A DNA stretch of 64,000 bases from Mycolicibacterium peregrinum (GCF_001665625.1 NZ_LZSY01000088.1:1-64000), one strand, 5' to 3'. Shown: positions 34,935 through 45,379, numbered from the stretch's first letter. Notes: generated from the sequence alone by a model not told the origin. Numbers and translations: made by a program.

Positions 34935-36242
34935 GTGCGTCTAGCGTCAGACCTCGAGCTTCCCCGCCGCGTTGCGGTCATTTCCGTACACACCTCGCCG
35001 CTGGCGCAGCCGGGCACCGGTGATGCCGGCGGGATGAATGTCTACGTGCTGCAGACCGCGTTGCAGTTGGCCCGTCGTGGCGTCGAGGTGGAGGTCTTCA
35101 CCAGGGCCACCTCCTCGTCGGATGCCCCGGTGGTGCCCGTGGCGCCGGGGGTGTTGGTGCGCAATGTGGTGGCCGGGCCGTTCGAGGGCCTGGACAAGTA
35201 CGACCTGCCCACGCAGCTGTGCGCGTTCACCGCGGGGGTGCTGCGCGCCGAGGCGACACACGAGCCCGGCTATTACGACGTCGTCCACTCGCACTACTGG
35301 CTGTCCGGTCAGGTCGGCTGGCTGGCCCGGGACCGCTGGGCGGTGCCGCTGGTTCATACCGCGCACACCCTGGCCGCGGTGAAGAACGCTTCACTCGCCG
35401 CCGGTGATTCGCCCGAGCCGCCGCTGCGCGCAGTGGGGGAGCAGCAGGTGGTCGACGAGGCCGACCGACTCATCGTCAACACCGAACATGAAGCACAGCA
35501 GCTGGTTTCGCTGCACCACGCCGATCCGGGACGGATCGATGTAGTGCATCCCGGGGTGGACCTGGATGCCTTCACCCCGGGTGATCGCGATGCGGCACGG
35601 GCCGTCCTGGGCATTGCGTCCCACGAGCAGGTGGTGGCGTTCGTGGGCCGCATCCAGCCGCTCAAGGCGCCCGACGTGCTGTTGCGGGCTGCCGCGAAAC
35701 TGCCCGGGGTCCGGGTGCTGGTCGCCGGCGGGCCGTCGGGCAGTGGCCTGGCCGAGCCCGACACCCTGGTTCGTCTTGCCGACGAACTGGGTATCACCGA
35801 CCGCGTGACGTTCCTGCCGCCGCAGTCCCGCGAACAGTTGGTCAACGTGTATCGCGCCGCCGATCTGGTCGCGGTGCCCAGCTACTCCGAGTCGTTCGGC
35901 CTGGTCGCGATCGAGGCCCAGGCCTGCGGGACGCCCGTGGTGGCGGCCGCGGTCGGCGGTCTGCCGGTCGCGGTGGCCGACGGGGTCAGCGGCGCCCTGG
36001 TCGACGGACACGACGTCGACGACTGGGCGGCTGCCATCGACGGCGTGCTGCAACGCGATCCGGGTCCGTTGCGCCTGGCCGCCGCGGCCCACGCCGCACA
36101 GTTCTCCTGGGCGCACACCGTCGACGCCCTGCTGAACAGCTATGCCCATGCCATGAGTGACTACCGGTCCCGGCATCGCAGGCCGTCGGGCCGGCGTCCG
36201 GGGCGCCGGTTCGCGCTGCGCCGTGGGGTGCGGGCCTTATGA
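34935..36242 (+). CDS. mshA: D-inositol-3-phosphate glycosyltransferase MshA
   Basis: A 435-residue GT4 retaining glycosyltransferase that joins GlcNAc from UDP-GlcNAc to inositol-3-phosphate, the first committed step of mycothiol, the main mycobacterial thiol. Motifs: [31 protein letters not shown], and the E-x7-E segment ESFGLVAIE. Orthologue of Rv0486. Start GTG 34935. The N-terminus and length match the family; the C-terminus has a short Arg-rich tail. It is probably co-transcribed with the ROK gene. Confidence 0.95.
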   Translation: MRLASDLELPRRVAVISVHTSPLAQPGTGDAGGMNVYVLQTALQLARRGVEVEVFTRATSSSDAPVVPVAPGVLVRNVVAGPFEGLDKYDLPTQLCAFTAGVLRAEATHEPGYYDVVHSHYWLSGQVGWLARDRWAVPLVHTAHTLAAVKNASLAAGDSPEPPLRAVGEQQVVDEADRLIVNTEHEAQQLVSLHHADPGRIDVVHPGVDLDAFTPGDRDAARAVLGIASHEQVVAFVGRIQPLKAPDVLLRAAAKLPGVRVLVAGGPSGSGLAEPDTLVRLADELGITDRVTFLPPQSREQLVNVYRAADLVAVPSYSESFGLVAIEAQACGTPVVAAAVGGLPVAVADGVSGALVDGHDVDDWAAAIDGVLQRDPGPLRLAAAAHAAQFSWAHTVDALLNSYAHAMSDYRSRHRRPSGRRPGRRFALRRGVRAL

Positions 36243-36267
36243 GCGAAGCCTGCGAGGGAACCGCATC

Positions 36268-36780
36268 ATGAGCGACGTCGCAAAGATCATCACCGACAGC
36301 CTCGACGAGCACGAGCTGGTCTACCACCACCACGAGGGCGCACGCGGCGGCCTGCCCGGCATCGTCGTCGAGCTGCCGGGCGAACGGAAGCTCAAGACCA
36401 ACACCATCCTGAGCATCGGTGAGCATTCGGTGCGCGTCGAGGCGTTCGTGTGCCGCAAGCCCGACGAGAACTTCGAGGGCGTCTACCGATTCCTGCTCAA
36501 GCGCAACCGCAGGCTCTACGGCGTCGCCTACACCCTCGACAATGTCGGCGACATCTACCTCGTCGGCCGGATGGCCCTGCATGCGGTCACCGCCGAGGAG
36601 ATCGACCGGGTGCTCGGCCAGGTGCTCGAGGCCGTCGACTCCGACTTCAACACCTTGCTGGAACTGGGTTTCCGCTCATCCATCCAGAAAGAGTGGGAGT
36701 GGCGGGTTTCACGCGGAGAGTCGCTGAAGAACCTGGAAGCCTTTGAACATCTGATAGAAGAGCGTCTGATCGACGACTGA
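36268..36780 (+). CDS. YbjN-domain protein (Rv0487 orthologue)
   Basis: A 170-residue cytosolic protein of the YbjN type, an alpha/beta fold related to type III secretion chaperones ([35 protein letters not shown] gives the conserved core at about 30-65). ATG 36268 is used. It lies between mshA and gpm1 as in M. tuberculosis. Function unknown, although this family is often linked to stress or protein stability. Confidence 0.82.
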   Translation: MSDVAKIITDSLDEHELVYHHHEGARGGLPGIVVELPGERKLKTNTILSIGEHSVRVEAFVCRKPDENFEGVYRFLLKRNRRLYGVAYTLDNVGDIYLVGRMALHAVTAEEIDRVLGQVLEAVDSDFNTLLELGFRSSIQKEWEWRVSRGESLKNLEAFEHLIEERLIDD

Positions 36781-36803
36781 GCCCTCGTGAGAAGATCACA
36801 CGC

Positions 36804-37547
36804 ATGCCGACGCTGATCCTGCTCCGCCACGGTGAGAGCGACTGGAACCAGAAGAACCTGTTCACGGGATGGGTCGACGTCGACCTCACCGACAAGGGCC
36901 GCACCGAGGCCGTCCGCGGCGGCCAGCTGCTGGTCGAGAACGACGTGTTGCCCGACGTGGTCTACACCTCGCTGCTGCGTCGCGCGATCACCACCGCCAA
37001 CCTGGCGCTGGATGCCGCCGACCGGCACTGGATCCCCGTGCACCGCGACTGGCGGCTCAACGAGCGGCACTACGGCGCGCTACAGGGCCTGGACAAGGCC
37101 GCGACCAAGGAAAAATACGGCGAAGAGCAGTTCATGGCGTGGCGGCGCAGCTACGACACCCCGCCGCCGGCCATCGAGAAGGGCAGCGAGTTCAGCCAGG
37201 ACGCCGATCCGCGCTACGCCGACATCGGTGGCGGCCCGCTGACGGAATGCCTCAAGGACGTCGTGACCCGGTTCGTGCCGTACTACGAGGCGACGATCGT
37301 GCCCGACCTCAAGGCCGGCAAGACGGTCCTGATCGCCGCCCACGGAAACTCGCTGCGTGCGCTGGTCAAGTACCTCGACGGAATGTCCGACGAGGACGTC
37401 GTCGGCCTGAACATCCCGACCGGCATCCCGCTGCGCTATGACCTGGACGAGAACCTCAAGCCCCTGGTCGCAGGCGGTGAGTACCTCGACCCCGAGGCGG
37501 CCGCTGCCGGTGCCGCCGCGGTCGCCGCGCAGGGCGCCAAGAAATAG
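36804..37547 (+). CDS. gpm1: 2,3-bisphosphoglycerate-dependent phosphoglycerate mutase
   Basis: A 247-residue glycolytic enzyme interconverting 3- and 2-phosphoglycerate, orthologue of Rv0489. The phosphohistidine lies in [10 protein letters not shown] (His9), the second His in [15 protein letters not shown], and the ERHYGALQG loop carries the catalytic Glu. ATG 36804. The following senX3 has its own leaderless promoter. Confidence 0.95.
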   Translation: MPTLILLRHGESDWNQKNLFTGWVDVDLTDKGRTEAVRGGQLLVENDVLPDVVYTSLLRRAITTANLALDAADRHWIPVHRDWRLNERHYGALQGLDKAATKEKYGEEQFMAWRRSYDTPPPAIEKGSEFSQDADPRYADIGGGPLTECLKDVVTRFVPYYEATIVPDLKAGKTVLIAAHGNSLRALVKYLDGMSDEDVVGLNIPTGIPLRYDLDENLKPLVAGGEYLDPEAAAAGAAAVAAQGAKK

Positions 37548-37581
37548 TTCGCTGGACACGCAGGCTTGCGGGCAAACAGCA

Positions 37582-37598
37582 GGTTACCGAGGGTTAAC
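37582..37598 (+). promoter_or_regulatory. Direct repeat ahead of senX3
   Basis: GGTTACC (37582-37588) and GGTTAAC (37592-37598) are near-identical repeats 10 bp apart, like PhoB-type direct repeats. They lie 80 bp upstream of the predicted senX3 transcription start and may be an autoregulatory RegX3 site. Confidence 0.4.
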
Positions 37599-37678
37599 GC
37601 CAGCCGAACTCCTGTATTTGTCGGTGTGACTTGTCCCGTTTTGGCCGCACGCTGCTGGGATGACGTTCACCGTGTGCG

Positions 37679-37690
37679 TACGATTTTCGC
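37679..37690 (+). promoter_or_regulatory. Leaderless promoter of senX3 (TACGAT)
   Basis: TACGAT at 37679-37684 is followed by exactly 6 nt and GTG 37691; no ribosome site is visible. Confidence 0.5.
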
Positions 37691-38878
37691 GTGAGCTTGG
37701 TGTCGGCGTTACTGCTGACGGCGGTCGTGTCGTTGCTCGCGCTGATCGTCGGTGCGGGGCTGGCCGCCGTGGTCGCCCCCCGCATCGTGGCCAAGCGGCA
37801 GCAGCGCGAAGCTGATCAGGCCGGCCTGACGGTGTCGCAGATGCTGCAGCACATCGTGTCTGCAGCACCCAACGGCATCGTCGTGGTCGACACGTTCAAC
37901 GACGTCGTCTACGCCAACGACCGCGCGACCGAACTCGGCGTCGTGCGCGACCGCCTGCTCGACGACCGGGCGTGGCGCGCGGCCGAGCAGGTGTTCGCCA
38001 CCGGCCAGCCCATCGACGTCGACCTGTCGCCCCGCAAGCTCCCGCACCCCGGCCGGTCGGGCATCTCGGTGCGCGGCTGGGTGCGGCCGCTGAGCAGTGA
38101 GGACCGCCGCTTCGCGGTCGTCTACGCCGACGACCAGTCCGAGCACGCCCGGATGGAAGCCACGCGCCGTGACTTCGTTGCCAACGTCAGCCACGAGCTC
38201 AAGACCCCGGTGGGGGCCATGCGGGTGCTCGCAGAGGCGCTCCAGGCCTCCGCCGACGACCCCGACATGGTGCGCCGCTTCTCCGACAAGATGGTGGCCG
38301 AATCGCTGCGGCTGGCCGACATGGTGGGCGAGCTGATCGAACTGTCCCGGCTACAGGGCGCCGAGCGACTGCCCGATCTAGGGGCCGTCGACGTCGACAC
38401 TGTGGTGTCCGAGGCGCTGTCGCGGCACAAGGTGGCCGCCGACAAGGCCGACATCTCGATTACCACCGACGCCGCGACCGGCTACCGGGTACTGGGTGAC
38501 CAGACCTTGCTCGTGACCGCCATCGCCAATCTGGTGTCCAACGCAATTGCATACTCGCCCAACGGATCCGGCATCTCGGTGAGCCGGCGCCGGCGGGGCG
38601 GCAGCGTCGAGATCGCGGTCACCGACCGCGGTATCGGAATCGCCAAGGCCGATCAGGAACGGGTCTTCGAGCGGTTCTTCCGGGTCGACAAGGCCCGGTC
38701 GCGTGCCACCGGCGGTACCGGGCTGGGCCTGGCGATCGTCAAACATGTGGCCGCGAACCACAACGGAACCATCCGGCTGTGGAGTCAGCCGGGCACCGGG
38801 TCGACATTCACCCTGTCGATTCCGGCCTATCCCGAAACCGATGAGTCCACAGGTGACTCAGACGACCGAGAGGATTAG
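37691..38878 (+). CDS. senX3: Sensor histidine kinase SenX3
   Basis: A 395-residue membrane kinase, orthologue of Rv0490, which senses phosphate limitation with PstS/PhoY partners and phosphorylates RegX3. Two close helices span about 1-32, a PAS domain covers about 45-150, the H-box HELKTPVG places the phospho-His at 168, and the ATPase domain shows the N-box [33 protein letters not shown] and the G-box [12 protein letters not shown]. Start GTG 37691, leaderless. Only 8 bp separate it from regX3; the MIRU repeats known at this place in M. tuberculosis are absent. Confidence 0.95.
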   Translation: MSLVSALLLTAVVSLLALIVGAGLAAVVAPRIVAKRQQREADQAGLTVSQMLQHIVSAAPNGIVVVDTFNDVVYANDRATELGVVRDRLLDDRAWRAAEQVFATGQPIDVDLSPRKLPHPGRSGISVRGWVRPLSSEDRRFAVVYADDQSEHARMEATRRDFVANVSHELKTPVGAMRVLAEALQASADDPDMVRRFSDKMVAESLRLADMVGELIELSRLQGAERLPDLGAVDVDTVVSEALSRHKVAADKADISITTDAATGYRVLGDQTLLVTAIANLVSNAIAYSPNGSGISVSRRRRGGSVEIAVTDRGIGIAKADQERVFERFFRVDKARSRATGGTGLGLAIVKHVAANHNGTIRLWSQPGTGSTFTLSIPAYPETDESTGDSDDRED

Positions 38879-38886
38879 CGAGACCG

Positions 38887-39573
38887 ATGACCAGCGTGTT
38901 GATCGTTGAGGACGAGGAGTCGCTGGCCGATCCCCTGGCATTCCTGCTCCGCAAGGAAGGCTTCGAGGCCACCGTGGTGGCCGATGGTCCCTCTGCACTG
39001 GCCGAGTTCGAGCGCTCCGGCGCCGATATCGTCCTGCTGGACCTGATGCTGCCGGGGATGAGCGGTACCGACGTCTGTAAGCAACTGCGTGCCCGGTCCA
39101 GCGTGCCGGTGATCATGGTCACCGCACGGGACAGTGAGATCGACAAGGTCGTCGGCCTCGAGTTGGGTGCCGATGACTATGTCACCAAGCCGTATTCGGC
39201 CCGCGAGCTGATCGCGCGGATCCGGGCGGTGCTGCGGCGCGGCTCCGACACCGACGACAGCGTGATCGGGGACGGCGTGCTGGAAGCCGGCCCGGTCCGG
39301 ATGGATGTGGAACGCCACGTCGTGAGCGTCAACGGGGAGCAGATCACGTTGCCGCTCAAGGAGTTCGACCTCCTGGAATACCTGATGCGGAACAGTGGCC
39401 GGGTGCTCACCCGTGGCCAGCTCATCGACCGGGTGTGGGGTGCCGACTACGTGGGTGACACCAAAACCCTTGACGTGCATGTCAAGCGGCTGCGGTCCAA
39501 GATCGAGTCCGATCCGGCCAACCCGGTGCACCTGGTCACCGTGCGTGGCCTCGGCTACAAGCTGGAGGGCTGA
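38887..39573 (+). CDS. regX3: Response regulator RegX3
   Basis: A 228-residue OmpR/PhoB-type regulator. The receiver domain (1-120) has the acidic pocket VEDEES, phospho-acceptor Asp52 in LLDLMLPG, the Thr in VTARD and the Lys in VTKPY. The C-terminal winged helix (about 130-225) carries LTRGQLIDRVWG and VHVKRLRSKIE. It activates phosphate-starvation genes and, in M. tuberculosis, restrains ESX-5 secretion under phosphate-rich conditions. ATG 38887 is 8 bp after senX3. Confidence 0.96.
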   Translation: MTSVLIVEDEESLADPLAFLLRKEGFEATVVADGPSALAEFERSGADIVLLDLMLPGMSGTDVCKQLRARSSVPVIMVTARDSEIDKVVGLELGADDYVTKPYSARELIARIRAVLRRGSDTDDSVIGDGVLEAGPVRMDVERHVVSVNGEQITLPLKEFDLLEYLMRNSGRVLTRGQLIDRVWGADYVGDTKTLDVHVKRLRSKIESDPANPVHLVTVRGLGYKLEG

Positions 39574-39577
39574 GTTC

Positions 39578-40363
39578 TCACTCGATGTGCTCGGCGGCGC
39601 GGGTCGCCGGGTGCACGGCGACCAGGCCGAGGGCGCTGCGCCGCCGGCACATCGCGGCCAACTCGGCGTAGGCCTTCTCGCCGAGCACCGCGGTGAGCTC
39701 GGGGGCGTAGGACTCGAACACCGGGCGGGCGCCGACATGGGCGGCGGGGTCACCGGTGCAGTACCAGTGCAGGTCCGCACCGCCCTCGCCCCAGCCGCGC
39801 CGGTCGTACTCGGTGATGACGGTGCGCAGGATCTGGGTGTCGTCGGGCCGGGTGATCCACTCCTGGCTGCGTCGGATCGGCAACTGCCAGCACACGTCGG
39901 GCTTCATGGTCAGCGGCTCGACCCCGAGCTTGAGGGCCTTGCTGTGCAGCGCGCATCCGATGCCGCCGGGAAAGCCCGGGCGGTTCAGGAAGATGCACGC
40001 CCCCTTGTACTTTCGGGTCCGCAGGTTGGGCTTGCCGTCGTACTCGTCGTCCTCCAGGAAGCCCTTGCGGCCCAGGCCCTTGTCCCGGAACTGCCAGTCC
40101 TCGTCGGTCAGCTGTTTGACCGCGTCGTCGAGCCGGGCCCGGTCGTCGTCGTCAGAAAGGAACGCGCCATGCGAGCAGCAGCCGTCGTCCGGGCGGCCCT
40201 CGACGGTGCCCTTGCAGGCCGGTGTGCCGAACACACACGTCCAGCGGGACAGCAACCACGTCATATCGGCCGCGATCAGATGGGTCGCGTCCTCCGGGTC
40301 GTAGAACTCCACCCATTCGCGGGCAAAGTCGAGTTCGACTTCGCCGGGATGCACATCTGTCAC
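39578..40363 (-). CDS. Conserved Cys-rich protein (Rv0495c orthologue)
   Basis: A 261-residue cytosolic protein, probably of the DUF3109 type. Conserved-looking Cys occur in [40 protein letters not shown] and WYCTGD, a set suited to metal or Fe-S binding as in YkgJ-like proteins. GTG 40363 follows TACCGT by 7 nt and is preferred over the longer frame. It converges with regX3, 4 bp apart. Function unknown. Confidence 0.8.
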   Translation of the reverse strand: MTDVHPGEVELDFAREWVEFYDPEDATHLIAADMTWLLSRWTCVFGTPACKGTVEGRPDDGCCSHGAFLSDDDDRARLDDAVKQLTDEDWQFRDKGLGRKGFLEDDEYDGKPNLRTRKYKGACIFLNRPGFPGGIGCALHSKALKLGVEPLTMKPDVCWQLPIRRSQEWITRPDDTQILRTVITEYDRRGWGEGGADLHWYCTGDPAAHVGARPVFESYAPELTAVLGEKAYAELAAMCRRRSALGLVAVHPATRAAEHIE

Positions 40364-40500
40364 GGCGCAAACGGTACCCCTATATGGCGGAACGCATTTC
40401 CCAACTGCGGCACGACGCACGGTCGGAAGTCCCACAGCCCCGGCGGGCGCATCTCGCGGGTTGCGGGAGGTCCGGCCACGAAGCGCTGGTGGGCTGCCGT

Positions 40501-40512
40501 TAGGTTGGTGCA
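40501..40512 (+). promoter_or_regulatory. Leaderless promoter of the Ppx/GppA gene (TAGGTT)
   Basis: TAGGTT at 40501-40506 is followed by exactly 6 nt and GTG 40513. Confidence 0.55.
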
Positions 40513-41484
40513 GTGCGGTTAGGCGTGCTCGATGTCGGGAGCAACACGGTTCATCTCCTCGTGGTGGATGCACGCCGTGGCGGACACCCGACCCCGATGA
40601 GCTCCACCAAGGCAGCGCTGCGACTCGCCGAGGCGATCGACAGCTCCGGCAAACTGACCCGCAAGGGTGCCGACAGCCTGGTGGCCACGGTCGACGAGTT
40701 CGCCAAGATTGCCACCAGCTCGGGTTGTGCCGAATTGATGGCGTTTGCCACCTCTGCGGTGCGCGACGCCACCAACTCCGAGGAGGTGCTGGCCCGGGTG
40801 CGGGCCGAGACCGGGGTTTCCCTCGGCGTGCTGAGCGGGGTCGACGAATCCCGCCTGACCTTCCTGGCTGTGCGCCGCTGGTACGGCTGGAGCGCGGGCC
40901 GCATCATCAACATCGACATCGGCGGCGGCTCGCTGGAACTGTCCAGCGGGGTCGACGAAGAGCCGGAGGTGGCGCTCTCGCTGCCACTGGGAGCGGGCCG
41001 GTTGACCAGGGAATGGTTGGCCGAAGACCCACCTGGGCGGCGCCGGGTCGCGATGCTGCGGGACTGGCTGGCCACCGAGCTGTCCGATGCCGGCACCACC
41101 ATGCGCCGGTCCGGAAATCCGGACCTCGCGGTGGCGACGTCGAAGACCTTCCGATCGCTGGCCCGACTCACCGGGGCGGCGCCCTCGGGCGCAGGCCCGC
41201 GGGTGAAGCGGACCCTCACCGCGGCTGGATTAAGACAGCTCATAGCTTTCATCTCTAGGATGACAGCGGCTGACCGTGCCGAACTGGAAGGGGTGAGTGC
41301 CGAGAGGGCACCACAGATCGTGGCCGGTGCTTTGGTAGCTGAGGCTAGTATGCGAGCACTGGAGATCGATTCCGTCGACATTTGCCCCTGGGCGTTGCGG
41401 GAGGGGTTGATTCTGCGGAAACTCGACAGCGAGGCCGACGGCACAGCCTTGGTAGAGACGTCGGCGCGGGACGCCGGACGTTAA
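40513..41484 (+). CDS. ppx1: Ppx/GppA exopolyphosphatase family protein (Rv0496 orthologue)
   Basis: A 323-residue protein of the actin-like ATPase fold: [14 protein letters not shown] is the phosphate-1 loop, and [11 protein letters not shown] the phosphate-2 loop. Rv0496 (Ppx1) hydrolyses short-chain polyphosphate; the single-domain length here matches it. Start GTG 40513, leaderless. It begins the Rv0496-Rv0500 cluster and lies close to senX3-regX3, another phosphate-related locus. Confidence 0.9.
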   Translation: MRLGVLDVGSNTVHLLVVDARRGGHPTPMSSTKAALRLAEAIDSSGKLTRKGADSLVATVDEFAKIATSSGCAELMAFATSAVRDATNSEEVLARVRAETGVSLGVLSGVDESRLTFLAVRRWYGWSAGRIINIDIGGGSLELSSGVDEEPEVALSLPLGAGRLTREWLAEDPPGRRRVAMLRDWLATELSDAGTTMRRSGNPDLAVATSKTFRSLARLTGAAPSGAGPRVKRTLTAAGLRQLIAFISRMTAADRAELEGVSAERAPQIVAGALVAEASMRALEIDSVDICPWALREGLILRKLDSEADGTALVETSARDAGR

Positions 41485-41514
41485 GGAAAAGCTAGCCCCA
41501 AAGGCAACATAGGT

Positions 41515-42648
41515 ATGACAGGACCAGAGAACAGCCCATCCGGCACCCGACCGATCTCGGTCGCCGAGTTGCTGGCAAAGAACGGGACGATCGGGGCACC
41601 CCCGGTCGGCGGTCGCCGTCGGCGTCGGCGCGGTAACAGCGACTCGGTGACGGTTGCCGAACTCACCGGCGAGATCCCGGTCATCACCGATGACATGGAG
41701 CCCGAAACCCTCGACGAGTCGGTTCCAGCGCCTGATCCACTGGTCGACACCGCCGTCGTGGCCCCGATCCGCGACGAACCCCGCGAAACACGCGAGCCCC
41801 GCGATCAACCGCGGGACGAGCCGCGGGTCCGCAACGGTGGCCCCCGGCCATCTCGGGCCCCTCGGGTCAAGCCGCCCAGGCCGGTGGAGCCCGAAGAGGT
41901 GCGCACCGAGGCCGAGGACGACTACGACGCGCACCTGGCGGCACGTGACGCCGACCCCGAGCCGATCGAATTCCGGCCACGTCCGCGGCGCGCGCAGCCC
42001 AAGGCGCCGGCACGGGACTACCGACCGTCGGGTACCGGCGCTGAGCGGATGAGCCCCGACCCGCTCTACGACATCGGCGCGGACGACGCCGCGGAGTCGG
42101 ATGACGCGCTGGTGGATCCCGACGCCCACGAACTCGGTGTGGACGCAGTCGACGACACCGTCTACGACGACTACGCGGGTGACGACTACGACGACGAATA
42201 CGGCGACGGTTCGTACGCTTCGCTCGGCCCGTTGTTCGGCGGCGGGTCCGTCGCCGACGAGCAGGCCCGCCGTCCCCGTGGCCGCGACGACGTCGATCTC
42301 GAACACGACGGAGAGCTGTCCGAGGGCACCGGTACGGCCGGTGATTTCGACGAGCACGACGAATTCGACGACGACCAGCCGCCCGCCTCCCCGCTGGTCC
42401 GCGGAATGTGGATCGTCGGTCAGTGCGTGATCGCGGTGGCCTTCGGTGCCGGTCTGTTCGTCGCCTTCGATCAGCTGTGGAAGTGGAACACCATCGTCGC
42501 GCTGGTGCTCGGGGTGCTGGTCATCCTCGGCCTGGCCGGTGGCGTGCGGGTGGTCCGCAAGACCGAGGACATCGGCAGCACGCTGACTGCGGTGGCGGTA
42601 GGGGCCCTGGTGACCTTTGGCCCGCTGGCGCTGCTGCAGGCGAGTTAG
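41515..42648 (+). CDS. Acidic membrane protein (Rv0497 orthologue)
   Basis: A 377-residue protein. Residues 1-290 are highly charged and low-complexity, with an Arg run GGRRRRRRG near residue 36 and many Asp/Glu clusters, probably disordered and cytoplasmic. Two or three membrane helices follow at about 298-318, 325-345 and 355-375. ATG 41515. It is longer than Rv0497 (about 310) owing to extra Arg/Glu/Pro-rich segments (REPRETREPRDQPRDEPR region). Function unknown. Confidence 0.8.
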   Translation: MTGPENSPSGTRPISVAELLAKNGTIGAPPVGGRRRRRRGNSDSVTVAELTGEIPVITDDMEPETLDESVPAPDPLVDTAVVAPIRDEPRETREPRDQPRDEPRVRNGGPRPSRAPRVKPPRPVEPEEVRTEAEDDYDAHLAARDADPEPIEFRPRPRRAQPKAPARDYRPSGTGAERMSPDPLYDIGADDAAESDDALVDPDAHELGVDAVDDTVYDDYAGDDYDDEYGDGSYASLGPLFGGGSVADEQARRPRGRDDVDLEHDGELSEGTGTAGDFDEHDEFDDDQPPASPLVRGMWIVGQCVIAVAFGAGLFVAFDQLWKWNTIVALVLGVLVILGLAGGVRVVRKTEDIGSTLTAVAVGALVTFGPLALLQAS

Positions 42649-42695
42649 CGCCTGCGCACGCGAGGAGCGCAGCAGCCTCAGTACACAATTGGGTT

Positions 42696-43541
42696 GTGCG
42701 CCCAGCCATCAAGATCGGTCTGTCCACCGCCTCGGTCTATCCGCTGAGGACGGAGGCTGCGTTCGAATACGCCGCCCGTCTCGGTTACGACGGTGTCGAG
42801 CTGATGGTGTGGGCGGAATCGGTGAGCCAGGACATCGATGTCGTCGCGAAGATGTCCGCCCATTACGGCGTGCCCGTGTTGTCGGTGCACGCCCCCTGCC
42901 TGCTGATCTCGCAGCGGGTGTGGGGCGCGAACCCGATCCCGAAGCTGGAACGCAGCGTGCGGGCCGCCGAACAACTGGGCGCGCAGACCGTCGTCGTGCA
43001 TCCGCCGTTTCGTTGGCAGCGACGCTATGCCGAGGGGTTCAGCGACCAGGTCGCCCAACTGGAGGCCGACAGCGAGGTCCTGGTGGCGGTGGAGAACATG
43101 TTCCCGTTCCGGGCCGACCGGTTCTTCGGGGCGGGTGGCACGTCCGTGGAGCGGATGCGCAAGCGCGGCGGCCGGCCGGGCCCCGGCATCTCCGCCTTTG
43201 CGCCGTCCTACGACCCGCTGGACGGCAATCACGCGCACTACACACTCGATCTGAGCCACACCGCGACCGCAGGCACGGACGCCTTGGACATGGCCCGGCG
43301 CATGGGCGACGGCCTGGTGCACCTGCATCTGTGCGACGGCAAGGGCGCCTCCACCGACGAGCATCTGGTTCCGGGCCGCGGTACGCAGCCGACCGCCGAG
43401 GTGTGCCAGATGCTGGCGGCAAGCGATTTCGCCGGCCACGTTGTCCTGGAGGTCACCACGTCGGCGGCCAAGACGGCCGCCGAACGCGACGCGCTGCTGA
43501 CCGAGTCGCTGCAATTCGCCCGCACGCACCTGTTGCGCTGA
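42696..43541 (+). CDS. Sugar phosphate isomerase/epimerase-like TIM-barrel protein (Rv0498 orthologue)
   Basis: A 281-residue xylose-isomerase-like TIM barrel: LSTASVYPL, YDGVELMVW, VLSVHAPC, VVVHPPF, VAVENMFPF, LDLSHTATAGTD and LHLCDG follow the metal-binding pattern of this superfamily (Glu, His, Asp ligands). The reaction is unknown. GTG 42696 is chosen because the frame upstream overlaps the previous gene out of register. Confidence 0.82.
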   Translation: MRPAIKIGLSTASVYPLRTEAAFEYAARLGYDGVELMVWAESVSQDIDVVAKMSAHYGVPVLSVHAPCLLISQRVWGANPIPKLERSVRAAEQLGAQTVVVHPPFRWQRRYAEGFSDQVAQLEADSEVLVAVENMFPFRADRFFGAGGTSVERMRKRGGRPGPGISAFAPSYDPLDGNHAHYTLDLSHTATAGTDALDMARRMGDGLVHLHLCDGKGASTDEHLVPGRGTQPTAEVCQMLAASDFAGHVVLEVTTSAAKTAAERDALLTESLQFARTHLLR

Positions 43542-43575
43542 ACCCGATCCCGCCGAACCCCGCAGAGGACTGCAT

Positions 43576-44388
43576 ATGACTGGCTCGACCCTGTTCACCG
43601 ATGCCATGGCGTTGACGCCGGCCGGCGACGGCGTCTATCACGGTGAGCTCAACGAGCACTGGACGATCGGGCCCAAGGTGCACGGCGGCGCGATGCTCGC
43701 GTTGTGTGCCAACGCGGCGCGCACCGAGTTGGGCACCTCCGCGCAACCCCTCGCGGTCTCGGGAAACTACCTGTGGGCGCCGGATCCCGGTCCGATGCAG
43801 GTGGTGACGACGGTTCGCAAGCGGGGCCGCCGGATCGGTCTGGTCGACGTGGAACTCCGGCAGGGCGAGCGCACGGCGGTGACGGTGGCGGTGACACTGG
43901 GCGAACCCGAGCATCATGTGCCGCCGCTGCTGTCGTTCAACCCCGTGGTGCCGCTGATGACGCCCGAACCGCCGCCCGGGCTGGAGCCGATCGGGCCGGG
44001 GCATCCGATGGAGCATGTCGTGCACCTGGCGCACGGCTGTGACATCCGCCCGGCGCTGCACACCATGGGGCCGCGCACCGACGGCGGGCCGCCGGTTTTC
44101 GAGTACTGGGTGCGGCCGAAGGGTGTCGCTCCCGACGTCCTGTTCGCGCTCCTGTGCGGCGATGTGTCGGCTCCGGTGACATTCGCCGTGGAACGGACCG
44201 GTTGGGCGCCCACGGTCCAGCTGACGGCCTATCTGCGGGCCTTACCGGCCGACGGATGGCTGCGCGTGATGTGTACCTCGGTACAGATCGGCCAGGACTG
44301 GTTCGACGAGGATCACATCGTCGTCGACTGTGAGGGTCGGATCATCGTGCAGACGCGTCAGCTGGCGATGGTCCCGGCGTCGGGCTGA
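43576..44388 (+). CDS. Thioesterase-like hot-dog protein (Rv0499 orthologue)
   Basis: A 270-residue protein with two hot-dog halves of the TesB / acyl-CoA thioesterase II type (IGPKVHGGAMLALCANAA in the first, GWAPTVQLTAYLRALPADGWLRV in the second). It is expected to act on acyl-CoA. ATG 43576 follows AGAGGA. The tandem repeat ahead of proC begins at its TGA. Confidence 0.82.
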   Translation: MTGSTLFTDAMALTPAGDGVYHGELNEHWTIGPKVHGGAMLALCANAARTELGTSAQPLAVSGNYLWAPDPGPMQVVTTVRKRGRRIGLVDVELRQGERTAVTVAVTLGEPEHHVPPLLSFNPVVPLMTPEPPPGLEPIGPGHPMEHVVHLAHGCDIRPALHTMGPRTDGGPPVFEYWVRPKGVAPDVLFALLCGDVSAPVTFAVERTGWAPTVQLTAYLRALPADGWLRVMCTSVQIGQDWFDEDHIVVDCEGRIIVQTRQLAMVPASG

Positions 44389-44490
44389 GCCGGAGGCGAA
44401 TCATGCGGCCCTGAGGCCGGAGGCGAATCATGCGGCCCTGAGGCCGGAGGCGAATCATGCGGCCCTGACGCCGGAGGCGTCCATGTGGCC
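44385..44490 (+). repeat. 26/27-bp tandem repeat (about 3.9 units) spanning the thioesterase stop
   Basis: Units start at 44385, 44411, 44438 and 44465, the last diverged. Each reads CTGAG(G)CCGGAGGCG then AATCATGCGGCC. The first CTGA contains the real TGA stop (44386-44388). GGCC-CTGA-GGCC at each joint can form a small hairpin. Confidence 0.92.
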
Positions 44491-44506
44491 GTGCGCCCGT
44501 CATGGG

Positions 44507-45379
44507 ATGCTGTCGCGCATGTCGAGAATCGCGATCATCGGCGGCGGAAGCATGGGCGAGGCGCTGCTGTCGGGGCTGTTACGGGCTGGTAGGCAGGTCA
44601 AGGACCTGGTGGTCGCGGAGAAGTACCCGGACCGGGCCAAGTACCTGTCGGAGAAGTACTCGGTGCTGGTGACCTCGGTCGCCGATGCCGCCGACAACGC
44701 CGCCTATGTGGTGATTGCGGTCAAGCCGACCGATGTCGCGAGCGCGATCGACGAGATCGCCGATGCGGCGGCTCGCGCCGATTCCGACACCGCCGAGCAG
44801 GTGTTCGTCAGCATCGCGGCCGGTGTCAGCACGTCGTACTACGAGAACAAGCTGCCGGCCGGGTCGCCGGTGATCCGGGTGATGCCGAACTCGCCGATCG
44901 TGGTCGGAGGTGGGGTGAGCGCCCTGGCGGCGGGCCGGTTTGCGACCGCCGAGCAGCTCAAGGAGGTCTCGTCGATCTTCGATGCGGTCGGCGGCGTGCT
45001 CACGGTGAACGAGTCGCAGCTGGACGCGGTGACTGCGGTGTCCGGGTCGGGGCCGGCGTACTTCTTCCTGATGGTCGAGGCTCTCGTCGATGCGGGCGTG
45101 GAATCGGGTCTGTCGCGCGCGGTGGCCACCGATCTGGCGGTCCAGACGATGGCGGGCTCGGCGGCAATGCTGCTCGAACGTCTCGATGAGGTGAACGCGG
45201 CCGGCGGCGCTGCGCTGGACACGACGCCCGCGCGATTGCGGGCAATGGTGACCTCGCCGGCCGGCACCACCGCCGCTGGGCTGCGGGAACTGGAGCGCGG
45301 GGGACTGCGTGGTGCGGTTTCCAACGCCGTTCTGGCCGCGAAAACGCGCTCTGAGCAGCTCGGAATTACATCTGAGTAA
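44507..45379 (+). CDS. proC: Pyrroline-5-carboxylate reductase
   Basis: A 290-residue NADPH enzyme, last step of proline synthesis, orthologue of Rv0500. It has the Rossmann loop IIGGGSMGEALLSGL, VIAVKPTD, VMPNSPIVVGGG and the C-terminal SGSGPAYFFLMVEALVDAGV signature. ATG 44507 (MLSRMSRIA) matches the N-terminus known for M. tuberculosis ProC; ATG 44519 is an alternative. The longer open frame upstream only translates the tandem repeat. Confidence 0.94.
   Translation: MLSRMSRIAIIGGGSMGEALLSGLLRAGRQVKDLVVAEKYPDRAKYLSEKYSVLVTSVADAADNAAYVVIAVKPTDVASAIDEIADAAARADSDTAEQVFVSIAAGVSTSYYENKLPAGSPVIRVMPNSPIVVGGGVSALAAGRFATAEQLKEVSSIFDAVGGVLTVNESQLDAVTAVSGSGPAYFFLMVEALVDAGVESGLSRAVATDLAVQTMAGSAAMLLERLDEVNAAGGAALDTTPARLRAMVTSPAGTTAAGLRELERGGLRGAVSNAVLAAKTRSEQLGITSE

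Noticed and set aside
36240..36272. Ten-codon ORF between mshA and the YbjN gene (ATG overlapping the mshA stop)
   Set aside because: No promoter at its start and no composition signal; overlaps of this kind arise often by chance.
44330..44506. N-terminal extension of ProC with PEANHAALR repeats
   Set aside because: This only translates the 26/27-bp tandem repeat and the end of the thioesterase gene; the known ProC N-terminus begins at 44507.
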